A stretch of DNA of 64,000 bases from Peribacillus simplex NBRC 15720 = DSM 1321 (GTDB lineage Bacteria; Bacillota; Bacilli; Bacillales; DSM-1321): NCBI RefSeq assembly GCF_002243645.1, contig NZ_CP017704.1:1279501-1343500 (forward strand), in the 5' to 3' direction. Positions 35,857 through 44,480 of the stretch are shown one piece after another. The notes under the pieces are model-generated. The model saw only the letters and a list, made by a program, of their open reading frames with translations, made no database searches and was not told the DNA's origin. The position numbers were made by a program, and so were the translations under genes. Within the stretch, counting starts at the first letter, position 1. Each line of letters opens with the position of its first letter.

Positions 35857-36969
35857 TTAAACCAAAACAGGCTTGAATTCACTTTCAACCTTTTGGTAAC
35901 CATCATTTGTGTCTAATGCCTGTTGCTGTTCCAAATCGAATCTCTCCATTATTGGTAGGTCGTTTACCGAGAATAAGTAAGAATCGGCTTCTGCAACGTG
36001 CTCATGCCAGGCCCAATTCGGAACGACGAAGTAATCTCCCTTGGACCAGTCAAAACGCACTCCATTAATGACCGTATAGCCTGATCCTTGGTGCACTTGA
36101 TAAATTGTGGAATGGGTATGGCGATGTGCTTTCGTATGGAAACCTTTAGGAAGTTTCTGCATCCATGCCCCCATCGTCGGATTGGCCGTTTGGCCATTCG
36201 ATGGATTGATATATTCCACGGCGAACCCTTCATATGGATCAGGTTCAAAATTCATTAATCCTTCTATCGCGGCTTTGGTGCCTTTCCACTTGTAGTTGGC
36301 AAGCGGTGCCACTTGTGAATAACGGTCGGATACTGGACGAACCATTCCGCCTTGATAACGGAGCTCTGAAAAATTATCCGGCCGTTTAGGCGTTTCAATC
36401 CGATCTGGATATGGTTCAAAGAAAGTGCCACCTATGGAATAGATGGTAGGGATATCAAGGGCATCCATCCAAATCATTGGCTTTTCGCCAACATGTCCAT
36501 GACCATGCCATAGGTTTTTAGGCGTGATCAAGAAATCTCCTTCTTCCATGAAGATCCTTTCTCCCTGCACGATGCTGTATGCACCTTCACCATTCGTAAT
36601 GAAACGAAGTGCACTTTGGGAGTGACGGTGGGAAGGGGCCACTTCACCTGGCAGCAATAGCTGAACCGCTGCATAAAGCGTTTGTGTTGTCGAAGCCCAT
36701 CCCCAAGGCTGGCGATAAGTAAGGCCAGGGTTTTGAAAATATATGGCCCTGCGCTCCCCTCCTCGGTCAGGAGTGAAGATTTCAGCTGCTTCCATCAATT
36801 TTTTTGTCAAAAGCTCTTCTTTCCATAAATAAGCATGGGCATGAGGTTTAGGTTCATGGTCCATCAGAGCGGGAATGGCTTCCCACAGTGGCCCAAGGTT
36901 ATACTGCTGAATATCCTTTGTAAAATCTTTTACGATTGTACTATTCATGTATTCTGATTTTTCAGCCAT
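35857..36969 (-). CDS. Gentisate 1,2-dioxygenase
   Basis: A bicupin Fe(II) ring-cleaving dioxygenase that turns gentisate into maleylpyruvate. Of its 370 residues, the first cupin has PSHRHSQSALRFI (about 114-126) with the metal-binding His pair and Glu/His later in LWHGHGHVG; the second has TKAHRHTHSTIYQVHQGSG (about 278-296) and WAWHEHVAE. This double cupin, with the LYAAVQLLLPGEVAP lead-in, is typical of the family. It lies 32 bases after the DinB-type gene and about 120 bases before the monooxygenase gene. Confidence 0.92.
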   Translation of the reverse strand: MAEKSEYMNSTIVKDFTKDIQQYNLGPLWEAIPALMDHEPKPHAHAYLWKEELLTKKLMEAAEIFTPDRGGERRAIYFQNPGLTYRQPWGWASTTQTLYAAVQLLLPGEVAPSHRHSQSALRFITNGEGAYSIVQGERIFMEEGDFLITPKNLWHGHGHVGEKPMIWMDALDIPTIYSIGGTFFEPYPDRIETPKRPDNFSELRYQGGMVRPVSDRYSQVAPLANYKWKGTKAAIEGLMNFEPDPYEGFAVEYINPSNGQTANPTMGAWMQKLPKGFHTKAHRHTHSTIYQVHQGSGYTVINGVRFDWSKGDYFVVPNWAWHEHVAEADSYLFSVNDLPIMERFDLEQQQALDTNDGYQKVESEFKPVLV

Positions 36970-37001
36970 ATTAATCCCTACTTTCTTTTTTTATCATTTC
37001 C

Positions 37002-37493
37002 TCACTGGATTTTAGAAAGGTTTCGCTTAATTTGATCATAGTGTCCTGAAACATGCTCATCGATGAAGTGATCGACTATATATGAAACTGGTTTGTTTCC
37101 GAATTTAGCGAAATTCCGGTGTGGCGATTCTTTGGATAGTGTTTCTTCATCTAAATTCCCGAGACTGCTTTCCACTTTATATTTAAGCTCCTCCACTTGC
37201 TTCATGACATCATCAACAGCAAGTTTGTCAGTATCGGTAACTGCTGCCAGGCGGGCTGGATCTTGCAATCCACGCCCCCATTTGGATCCAGGCACCGCTA
37301 TTACATTTTCCAATTCACCTAACCAATAAGGAATGGCCTCAGCTAAATGGGAAAGTATCTGCATGATTGACCATTCATCATCTGCAGGCTTAAATCGGAT
37401 CGTTTCTTCCGGAAGGTTTGCCGCTGTCTCAAGAATGTGGTCGATTGATTGTTGAACCGATTGGATTGATGTCCCGATTTCCTGATAAGCCAT
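37002..37493 (-). CDS. DinB-fold protein, probable thiol-dependent maleylpyruvate isomerase
   Basis: A four-helix DinB/YfiT-type protein of 163 residues. The metal site of this fold is visible as His49 in ILSHLAEAIPYW and His147-x3-His151 in FIDEHVSGHYDQI. It lies between gentisate 1,2-dioxygenase and the fumarylpyruvate hydrolase; the operon has no glutathione-type isomerase, so this gene should supply the maleylpyruvate to fumarylpyruvate step. The mycothiol-dependent isomerase of actinobacteria is also DinB-like, and, as I recall, a cysteine-dependent one was reported from Paenibacillus. Bacillithiol or cysteine would be the expected cofactor here. ATG 37493 is one base after the upstream TAA, with GGGAGGGG in front. 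Confidence 0.72.
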   Translation of the reverse strand: MAYQEIGTSIQSVQQSIDHILETAANLPEETIRFKPADDEWSIMQILSHLAEAIPYWLGELENVIAVPGSKWGRGLQDPARLAAVTDTDKLAVDDVMKQVEELKYKVESSLGNLDEETLSKESPHRNFAKFGNKPVSYIVDHFIDEHVSGHYDQIKRNLSKIQ

Positions 37494-37494
37494 T

Positions 37495-38442
37495 TTATTT
37501 CCCCTCCCCGACAAGTCGCACACGGTTTTCAAGATAACCTATTTTGTCGATCTCGATTTTGACTACGTCACCATCTTTTAAGAACACTTGTGGATCACGG
37601 GCTACTCCTACCCCACCCGGTGTTCCTGTGAGAACTATGTCACCTGGTTCAAGAGTCATTAAATTCGATAAGAACTCAACAAGATATCTCACATCGAATA
37701 CGAAGTTGGATGTATTCGTTTTTTGGCGTTCTTCACCATTTACCGTTAATCGGACATTTAAGCCAGATGGATCGGATAGTTCATCGGAAGTGACTAACCA
37801 AGGACCCATCGGAGCACTTCCTTCAACCGTTTTCCCTTGAAGCCACTCAAGTGTACGCCGTTGGATATCACGATACGTAACATCATTCGCAATTGTATAA
37901 CCAGCTACATAATCAAGAGCATCTTCTTTTGAAACATTACGTGCCCTTTGTCCGACTACAAAAGCGAATTCCGCTTCATAATCAAGTTGTTCAGAGATTG
38001 GAAAAAACGGTATATCATCTTGGGGACCGATTACTGTATTGGCGAACTTTGCGAATACCACAGGGAATGGCGGCAATTCGCGACCCATTTCAGCAATGTG
38101 CTCACGGTAGTTATGTCCGACACAAATAATTTTGCCTGGCTTTTGGACAGGGGCCTCAAGCTTTATATTTTCAACATCATGCACCAATTCATGTCTGAAG
38201 GAATCACGATTGTTCAATGCGTAGTCCGCAGCTTTTTTCGAGATGGAAAGGCTTTCATTCCCTCCCTGTAAAAACGCCTCCATGGTTGCAGGGACATATG
38301 CTTCAGCGATTTGTTCACTGCGAAGTTTCCCTTCGCTTTCAAGAAGCGCTTGATAGGCATAATTCAAGTCGACTATTACATTATTCGGGTAAATTGCACC
38401 AATACGTTTAAATCCTTTACTGCTGAAAGTTACTAATTTCAT
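37495..38442 (-). CDS. Fumarylpyruvate hydrolase (FAH family)
   Basis: A fumarylacetoacetate hydrolase family enzyme of 315 residues. After an N-terminal domain (about 1-95) the catalytic core has ICVGHNYREHIAEMG (about 101-115), the metal-ligand stretch QLDYEAEFAFVVG (about 152-164), YTIANDVTYRDIQRR, and the end TGTPGGVGVARDP. Given the neighbours it most likely hydrolyses fumarylpyruvate to fumarate and pyruvate, the final gentisate step. It is the first gene of the operon, behind a strong promoter. Other beta-diketone substrates remain possible. Confidence 0.87.
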   Translation of the reverse strand: MKLVTFSSKGFKRIGAIYPNNVIVDLNYAYQALLESEGKLRSEQIAEAYVPATMEAFLQGGNESLSISKKAADYALNNRDSFRHELVHDVENIKLEAPVQKPGKIICVGHNYREHIAEMGRELPPFPVVFAKFANTVIGPQDDIPFFPISEQLDYEAEFAFVVGQRARNVSKEDALDYVAGYTIANDVTYRDIQRRTLEWLQGKTVEGSAPMGPWLVTSDELSDPSGLNVRLTVNGEERQKTNTSNFVFDVRYLVEFLSNLMTLEPGDIVLTGTPGGVGVARDPQVFLKDGDVVKIEIDKIGYLENRVRLVGEGK

Positions 38443-38581
38443 ATTTCATTCTCCTTTATTAATCTGGATTTTTTTAAAAATCTCTTTTCGATCCCACTAT
38501 CCTTATTTGTGGGCTAATTCTGCTGGATTCGCTTCACAAACCAGAATATGAATGACTGTACATCTACCAATTTCACTTATA

Positions 38582-38670
38582 GATAACATTGTTCACTATT
38601 TATATAAATAATAACTTAATTTTCGGAATATTGTCAAGAAAGTATTGCAAAATTTTGTGCAAATGTTATC
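38582..38670. repeat. Inverted repeat flanking the catabolic promoter
   Basis: GATAACATT (38582-38590) and AATGTTATC (38662-38670) are perfect 9-base arms 80 bases apart centre to centre, with the operon promoter between them. They may be paired operators for the divergent IclR-type regulator. Confidence 0.55.
38608..38637 (-). promoter_or_regulatory. Promoter of the gentisate operon
   Basis: Minus-strand -35 TTGACA (38632-38637), perfect, and -10 TATTAT (38608-38613), 18 bases apart, about 170 bases before the FAH-family gene. Confidence 0.75.
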
Positions 38671-38848
38671 ATCTACACCATTATGACTACTTCGGAATCA
38701 ATAAAAAGGTCCGCTAAAGTTATTTATTTAAAAGGAAAGTATATTGATAGCTTCAAGCAGCCTCCGGTTTTTCTTGCTAAATTTCATTTAAATTTTACAG
38801 ATTCTGATATACTAGACCTAAATTAAAACAGATTAGGGAGATTGATTT

Positions 38849-39607
38849 ATGGAAATCGTAAAATCCGGTTCGACGATTCAATCATTACAAGTTGGGATGA
38901 GCATCATAGATTTACTTGCTTCTCAAAGAACTCCTTTAAGATTCTCTGATATTCAAGAATTAACGGAAATAACGAAAAGTAACCTCTATAAGTATTTGAA
39001 TACTTTGACACAACTGGAGTTACTATATCGCGATAAGACAACCGGTATGTATCACCTTGGGAGCAAATTGATTCAATACGGCATGGCAGCGATAGGAAAT
39101 GAGGATGTCACGAGCAGAATAACTCCTTATTTACAGGAAATCAGTCACCATACTTCTTGCACGGTCCTTTTTTCCGTTTGGACATATGATGGACCAATCA
39201 CGGCAAAAATATGGAATTCCAACCAAAACTTAAACATCGGGGCACAGTTAGGTACTCGACTTCCGCCATCATCCTCTTCCGGAAAGGTATTCACTGTATT
39301 TCAGGATCCTTCCTTGACGGCGGAATGGATTGAAAAAGATCGTAATGTTACAAGCTCGTTCCTTAAAGAAACAAATGAATATGATGAAATTTTGAAATAC
39401 AAAATAGCTTTTGCCAAAGAGCCTCTTGTACCATCAGTTTCCTCCATGTCCATTCCGGTTTTTAATTATAATTCAGAATTATTGGGAGCGATCACTGCCG
39501 TTGGGTTCACCGAAAGCATTCCTGATCATTATGAAGATCCTTTAAGCCACTATTTAAGAAAGAGCTGTTTGGAAATCTCGAAAATATTCGGTTATTCCGC
39601 TGAATAG
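38849..39607 (+). CDS. IclR-family transcriptional regulator
   Basis: A 252-residue IclR-type regulator. The winged helix (about 10-70) has the family lead VKSGSTIQSLQVGMSIIDLL and a recognition helix in TKSNLYKYLNTLTQLELL; the effector-binding domain (about 85-250) has LPPSSSSGKVFTVFQ and the final LGAITAVGF. It is divergent from the catabolic operon, so it most likely controls it in response to gentisate, 3-hydroxybenzoate or a product. The ATG follows AGGGAG. It ends at a strong terminator. Confidence 0.9.
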   Translation: MEIVKSGSTIQSLQVGMSIIDLLASQRTPLRFSDIQELTEITKSNLYKYLNTLTQLELLYRDKTTGMYHLGSKLIQYGMAAIGNEDVTSRITPYLQEISHHTSCTVLFSVWTYDGPITAKIWNSNQNLNIGAQLGTRLPPSSSSGKVFTVFQDPSLTAEWIEKDRNVTSSFLKETNEYDEILKYKIAFAKEPLVPSVSSMSIPVFNYNSELLGAITAVGFTESIPDHYEDPLSHYLRKSCLEISKIFGYSAE

Positions 39608-39655
39608 AAAAAAAAGCAGGAAAAGGATGGCGATCATTCCTTTTTCCTGCTTTTA
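39608..39655 (+). terminator. Terminator of the iclR-type gene
   Basis: AAAAGCAGGAAAAGGA and TCCTTTTTCCTGCTTTT pair with one bulge around a 9-base loop. The A/T ends also suit the convergent yjzC gene. Confidence 0.85.
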
Positions 39656-39661
39656 GATGTT

Positions 39662-39841
39662 TCATGGCTTCCGCTTATATGTCCATATCCGGTTATGATT
39701 GGATGTTTCAGGAAAAGAATCCCCTGCATCAAGCTTGACCATTTTCGGATTCACTACCGTGCTGCCCGTTTCACCGATTTCTACGTAGGTCCCATTATTA
39801 GGTGCCTTCTGACCTGGCTTAAATTGACGATTTTGCCCCAT
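39662..39841 (-). CDS. yjzC: YjzC family small protein
   Basis: A 59-residue protein, the exact length of B. subtilis YjzC, with the family pattern MGQNRQFKPGQKAPNNGTY, VEIGETG and FPETSNHNRIWT. I chose ATG 39841, 8 bases after AAGGGGTG. It is very basic and has no membrane helix. In B. subtilis it lies between argF and yjzD; here an inserted 8-kb region (clpB and gentisate genes) separates it from yjzD. Function unknown. Confidence 0.88.
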   Translation of the reverse strand: MGQNRQFKPGQKAPNNGTYVEIGETGSTVVNPKMVKLDAGDSFPETSNHNRIWTYKRKP

Positions 39842-39970
39842 AGATTTCACCCCTTTACATGCTTTCCCTGTTATTATTACCAGGTTCCTTTCTTTCATGT
39901 CAGAAAAATTAAGGACACACAGGAAATTCAGCTAAATTAAAAAAGCGTCTGTACTCTGAGCAAACGCTTA

Positions 39971-40018
39971 GACTGTAGACAAACTCGATAATATTTGAGT
40001 TTGTCTACCAGTCTTTTT
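39971..40018 (+). terminator. Terminator-like hairpin at the edge of the IS remnant
   Basis: GTAGACAAACTC (39975-39986) and GAGTTTGTCTAC (39997-40008) are perfect 12-base arms, extended by GACT and CAGTC, followed by TTTTTAAG. Such hairpins protect transposase genes from outside transcription and may mark the IS end. Confidence 0.65.
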
Positions 40019-40119
40019 AAGTTTTTAAAACTTGTCCTTTGATTTAACATTAAGGAGATCCTTTTACCTGCAGTCTTTTTTGTTTTTAAATAGATGGATT
40101 AAAACTTGAGGTGATAAGG

Positions 40120-40304
40120 ATGCTTTCTAAACATGGTTCTATTCAGCGAGATCAACTTGAAATGATTTACTTTAGATCAACTGGTGCCATCGAACCATTT
40201 GGTTCGTGGAGGCAACAATTGGTGCCTTTTCATTTTTGACTTGGTGGAAGATATGTTTCAGAGGTGGGACGCTCAATTATTGATCCAGTTATTATTCTCT
40301 AACT
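40120..40304 (+). pseudogene. Remnant of an IS1182-family transposase
   Basis: ATG 40120, after GAGGTGATAAGG, starts MLSKHGSIQRDQLEMI, the typical N-terminus of IS1182-family transposases (DUF772 type). After about 16 residues the similarity is lost, and the frame stops at 40239. A second fragment in another frame (40254-40304) reads YVSEVGRSIIDPVIIL, which matches the SEVGRPSIDPV motif found about 40-50 residues further in such transposases. Together they show a deleted, frameshifted element of which only the 5' end survives. Confidence 0.72.
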
Positions 40305-40322
40305 GCTGCTACAATTAAAATC

Positions 40323-40360
40323 AAAAAGGTTTCGGAATGAGACCATTCCGAAACCTTTTT
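40323..40360 (-). terminator. Terminator of the arginine operon
   Basis: AAAAAGGTTTCGGAATG-AGAC-CATTCCGAAACCTTTTT is a perfect 17-bp stem with T runs on both strands, about 45 bases after the argF stop. Confidence 0.92.
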
Positions 40361-40404
40361 TTCTACAAACTGAGCGACTGCTCTCTGAGGAGACGCCTTT
40401 TTGG

Positions 40405-41364
40405 TTAAGACATTAAGTCCACCAGAACCGCCTTTTGGGCATGCAGACGATTTCCAGCTTGGTGGAAAACGACGGAATTAGGTCCATCGATGACTTCAGC
40501 CGTTACTTCTTCTTCCCTGTGTGCAGGCAGGCAATGCATGAATAAGTAATCTTCTTTAGCAAGTTTTACAAGTTCACCATTGATTTGATAATCTTTAAAA
40601 GCTTCTAAGCGGATACCATTCTCGATTTCCTGCCCCATGGAGGTCCAAACATCGGAATAGACAATATCCGCATCTTTTATGGCTGCTGAAGCTGAGGTTG
40701 TGACCACAATTTCACTGCCAGTCTCTTCTGCCACTTTTTGAGCATAGGCGACGACTTTTTCATCGGGTTTATAGGCCTCAGGACACCCAATGGAAAAATC
40801 CATTCCCATTTTTGCACAGCCTACCATCAATGAATTGGCAACATTATTGCCATCACCGATATAACTCATTTTCAAGCCTTTTAGCTGCCCTTTTATCTCG
40901 ATGATCGTCAAGAAGTCAGCAAGCACCTGACAAGGATGGGCAAGATCAGTTAACCCATTGATGACTGGGATAGAAGCGTTTTCTGACAATTCCAGGATTT
41001 TTTCATGCTCGAAGGTACGAATCATGATGCCATCAATATATTCAGAAAGGACTTTTGCAGTATCCGAAATAGTCTCACCACGTCCAATTTGCAAGTCATT
41101 GCCACTCAGGAACAAAGCGTGTCCACCAAGCTGCATCATGCCTACTTCAAAAGAAACACGGGTACGGGTAGACGATTTTTCAAAGATCATCCCCAGCGTT
41201 TTCCCTTTTAAAGGCGTATATTCTTCACCAGCTTGCAATTTGCCTTTAATGGTCTGCGCTAGCTTTAATAAATCTGCAATTGCCGTTGGTGTAGACTCTT
41301 TCATGGTCAAAAAATCTTTTCCATTTAAAATCTTCGCTTGTGTCGGTGCCGTCATTGAACTCAT
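40405..41364 (-). CDS. argF: Ornithine carbamoyltransferase
   Basis: Joins carbamoyl phosphate and ornithine to citrulline. The 319-residue protein has the carbamoyl-phosphate motif KSSTRTRVSFEVG (about 62-74), the HPCQ signature (TDLAHPCQVLADF, about 137-149), and FMHCLPAHREEEV (about 277-289). The ATG at 41364 overlaps the carB TGA (ATGA), with AAAGGAGTG upstream; the longer frame is not needed. It is the last gene of the arginine operon and ends at a strong terminator. Confidence 0.96.
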   Translation of the reverse strand: MSSMTAPTQAKILNGKDFLTMKESTPTAIADLLKLAQTIKGKLQAGEEYTPLKGKTLGMIFEKSSTRTRVSFEVGMMQLGGHALFLSGNDLQIGRGETISDTAKVLSEYIDGIMIRTFEHEKILELSENASIPVINGLTDLAHPCQVLADFLTIIEIKGQLKGLKMSYIGDGNNVANSLMVGCAKMGMDFSIGCPEAYKPDEKVVAYAQKVAEETGSEIVVTTSASAAIKDADIVYSDVWTSMGQEIENGIRLEAFKDYQINGELVKLAKEDYLFMHCLPAHREEEVTAEVIDGPNSVVFHQAGNRLHAQKAVLVDLMS

Positions 41365-44300
41365 ACGTGTGACACTCCTTTCGAATATGGTACAAGCCAT
41401 TCCTGAAGCGAGGTAACCCCTGGATCAGCATTCTCTACCGATTGTAGATAGGCCTTGAAAGTCTCTTCTTCCGTAAATGCAAGCAGTCGGTATTTCGCTG
41501 CAAGTAATCTTAGCTTCTTATCTTCTTCCGTTGTTCCATATGCCAAAACGACCGCAGCATTTCCTTCATTTAACCATTTATCAAAATCTGAATTCCTCAA
41601 TGTCAAACCTGCTTCTTTGATTTGCACTAACAAATCTTCACTTAATTGGACTGATCCTGATTGATAAACACCTGAAGTATGTTTAGCTTTTTGAGCATGG
41701 AATACTTTTGTCAACGCTTCATTTACCGTTTCTCCGATGGCGATTCCTTCACCTGTTGATTTCATTTCCGGACCTACCTTCGAATCAAGTCCGCTTAGTG
41801 CAAAGGTAGAGAATACCGGATATTTAACGACAGCATACGGAATTTCTTCCATTAAGCCCGTTTTTTCGAACGCATTCGACAATGAATATTTCCCAAGCAA
41901 TATTTTTGTCGCTATTTGCACCAAGGATACATCGGTCACTTTACTGATGATTGGAATTGTCCGACTGGCACGAGGATTCACTTCCAATACATATACACTA
42001 TTTCCTTCAATCACGAATTGGATGTTCATAAGTCCTTTATAACCAAGTTCCCTAACTAGTTTTTTAGCATAAAGGGTCATTTTATCTTTGATATCATCCG
42101 TTAAGGATTGAGCTGGCAATAATGCCATGCTATCCCCTGAATGGACACCTGCTTTCTCTATATGTTCGGCAATGATGGGAATGTATACATCATTTCCATC
42201 CGCAATCAAATCGATTTCGGCTTCCTTCCCTGGAATATAGGAATCGATCAACACGGGATATACAAGTGCCGTTCCATTTACCATTCTATTCATTAAGCTT
42301 TCCTTGGAGCGGATGATTTCCATTCCCTGGCCGCCAATTACATAGGATGGGCGTAAGAGCACTGGAAAACCGATTTCCTCTGCACAGGCAATTAATTGTT
42401 CTTCACCATTAGCCATTGAACCCGGTACATGGGGGATATCCAGTTTTTGAAGAAGCTGATAAAAACGATCACGGTCTTCTAATTGATCGAGTGTATCGAA
42501 GGAGGTCCCCAACAAATTGACACCGTAATCTTCTAGGCCTTTTGCCAGATTTATCGCAGTCTGCCCACCAAATTGGACGATAACGTCTTTTATATCTTCC
42601 GCTTCTATTACATTAAGAACATATTCAAGAGTTAAAGGTTCAAAATAAAGGCGATCTGCAGTCGCAAAATCCGTGCTTACCGTTTCCGGATTATTATTGA
42701 TCATTATCGTTTCAACATTTTCATCCTGGAGTGCATAAACACCGTGAACCGAACAGTAATCAAATTCTATTCCCTGTCCGATGCGGATCGGACCGCTGCC
42801 AATCATCAAGACTTTCTTTTTATCAGTTTTTTTCTGTTCATTCTCACCAAAATATGTTGAATAGTGATAGTTCGTATGTGATTCGAACTCGGCTGCACAT
42901 GTATCAACCGTTTTGTAGACCGCCGTAAGGCCTAGTGATTTGCGGTGTGCTCTCACTTCCATCTCACTTACTTTCCATACGGAAGCAAGATAGCGGTCTG
43001 AAAAGCCCTTTTCCTTGTATGTCTGCAGTTCTTCCCTTGTTACCTGATCGATTGCCTTAGCTTCAATCTCCATTTCATTTTGGATCAATGACGCAAAGGA
43101 TTTAAGGAAGAAATAATCTATGGCTGTCGCTTCATGAATTTCTTCAATCGTCACACCTTTTCTAAGCATTTCAAAAATGACAAATATTCGTTCATCAGAT
43201 TTTTCGGCAAGCTTTCCCCAAAGTTCAGTAACCGTTTTATTTTTCAGCGATGATAGCTGTAGCCCAATCGTTTTCAATTCCAAAGAATCGACGGCCTTTT
43301 GGACTCCTCCTTCAAAGCTGCGGTGTAAAGCCATCACTTCACCAGTCGCCTTCATCTGTGTTCCCAATTTTCGGTTGGCGGTCGTGAATTTATCGAATGG
43401 CCACCTCGGGAACTTCACCGCTACATAGTCAAGAGCAGGTTCGAAGCTTGAATATGTGCTTTTCGTTACAGGATTGATGAGCTCCGATAAATCATAGCCG
43501 ACAGCGAGCTTTGCGGCTATGCGTGCTATGGGATAACCTGTTGCTTTGGAAGCTAGTGCTGATGAACGGCTGACACGCGGGTTTACTTCTATTAAATAAT
43601 ATTGCTTGCTATTCGGATCAAGTGCAAATTGAATGTTACAGCCGCCTATGATACCTAACGCAGAGATGATTTTAATAGAAGCGGCACGCAGCATCTGAAA
43701 CTCATCGTCCGATAAAGTCTGTGATGGTGCCACGACAATCGAATCACCTGTATGGATTCCTACCGGATCGATATTTTCCATATTACAGATAGTGATGCAC
43801 GTATTGTTGCCATCTCGCATAACCTCATATTCGACTTCCTTATAACCAGCTATGCTTCTTTCAATCAAGCATTGTGTAATCGGGCTTTCTTGAAGTCCCC
43901 CCCGTACAAGTTCCTTAAAGGTGTCCAGTGAATCAGCAATCCCACCGCCAGTTCCTCCGAGTGTATAAGCGGGACGAACGATGATCGGAAAACCGATTTT
44001 GTTGGCAAAATCCAGCGCTTCTTCAAGAGTATGGACAATCGTACTGTCAGGAACGGGTTCACCTATTTCAAACATCAACTCACGAAACAGTTCACGATCC
44101 TCCCCTTTTTTGATGGAGTCGATCGGAGTTCCTAATAATTTGACATTATATTTTTCAAGCACTCCAGCATCATCCAATTGATAAGCAAGATTCAATCCTG
44201 TTTGACCGCCTAATGTAGCGAGCAGGCCATCCGGCTTTTCTTTGGAAATGATCTTTTCCAGTACATCAACTGTTAAAGGTTCGAAATAGACAGCATCCGC

Positions 44301-44480
44301 ATTCATATCATCAGTCATGATCGTTGCAGGATTGTTGTTGACCAGTATGACTTTATATCCTTCTTCCTTTAAAGCAAGGCAGGCCTGTGTACCTGCATAG
44401 TCGAATTCGGCGGCCTGCCCAATGACAATCGGCCCCGAACCAATCACTAAAATGGTCTGTATCGCGTCGTCCTTAGGCAT
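41361..44480 (-). CDS. carB: Carbamoyl-phosphate synthase large subunit, arginine pathway
   Basis: Makes carbamoyl phosphate from bicarbonate, ammonia and 2 ATP. The 1039 residues form two homologous ATP-grasp halves: the first starts ILVIGSGPIVIGQAAEFDYAG (about 10-30) and the second VLMIGSGPIRIGQGIEFDYC (about 555-574). A shorter C-terminal allosteric region distinguishes it from the pyrimidine enzyme (about 1071 in bacilli), in line with the arginine-specific CarB (1030) of B. subtilis. ATG 44480 lies 8 bases inside the carA end and the gene overlaps argF by 4 bases, so translation is coupled. Confidence 0.95.
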   Translation of the reverse strand: MPKDDAIQTILVIGSGPIVIGQAAEFDYAGTQACLALKEEGYKVILVNNNPATIMTDDMNADAVYFEPLTVDVLEKIISKEKPDGLLATLGGQTGLNLAYQLDDAGVLEKYNVKLLGTPIDSIKKGEDRELFRELMFEIGEPVPDSTIVHTLEEALDFANKIGFPIIVRPAYTLGGTGGGIADSLDTFKELVRGGLQESPITQCLIERSIAGYKEVEYEVMRDGNNTCITICNMENIDPVGIHTGDSIVVAPSQTLSDDEFQMLRAASIKIISALGIIGGCNIQFALDPNSKQYYLIEVNPRVSRSSALASKATGYPIARIAAKLAVGYDLSELINPVTKSTYSSFEPALDYVAVKFPRWPFDKFTTANRKLGTQMKATGEVMALHRSFEGGVQKAVDSLELKTIGLQLSSLKNKTVTELWGKLAEKSDERIFVIFEMLRKGVTIEEIHEATAIDYFFLKSFASLIQNEMEIEAKAIDQVTREELQTYKEKGFSDRYLASVWKVSEMEVRAHRKSLGLTAVYKTVDTCAAEFESHTNYHYSTYFGENEQKKTDKKKVLMIGSGPIRIGQGIEFDYCSVHGVYALQDENVETIMINNNPETVSTDFATADRLYFEPLTLEYVLNVIEAEDIKDVIVQFGGQTAINLAKGLEDYGVNLLGTSFDTLDQLEDRDRFYQLLQKLDIPHVPGSMANGEEQLIACAEEIGFPVLLRPSYVIGGQGMEIIRSKESLMNRMVNGTALVYPVLIDSYIPGKEAEIDLIADGNDVYIPIIAEHIEKAGVHSGDSMALLPAQSLTDDIKDKMTLYAKKLVRELGYKGLMNIQFVIEGNSVYVLEVNPRASRTIPIISKVTDVSLVQIATKILLGKYSLSNAFEKTGLMEEIPYAVVKYPVFSTFALSGLDSKVGPEMKSTGEGIAIGETVNEALTKVFHAQKAKHTSGVYQSGSVQLSEDLLVQIKEAGLTLRNSDFDKWLNEGNAAVVLAYGTTEEDKKLRLLAAKYRLLAFTEEETFKAYLQSVENADPGVTSLQEWLVPYSKGVSHV

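Larger units (their letters stand above)
38443..38848. other. Divergent control region of the gentisate operon and iclR gene
   Basis: 406 AT-rich bases. It holds the operon promoter (38608-38637), flanked by a 9-bp inverted repeat (38582-38590 and 38662-38670), and the regulator's own start region, where TATACT at about 38808-38813 could be the -10 box. No reading frame or RNA motif was seen. Confidence 0.65.
39842..40404. other. Intergenic region yjzC/argF with IS remnant
   Basis: About 560 bases that hold a decayed IS1182-type element: a terminator-like hairpin (39971-40013), a short transposase N-terminus (40120-40239), a second transposase fragment (40254-40304), and then the argF terminator. 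No intact gene was found. Confidence 0.7.
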
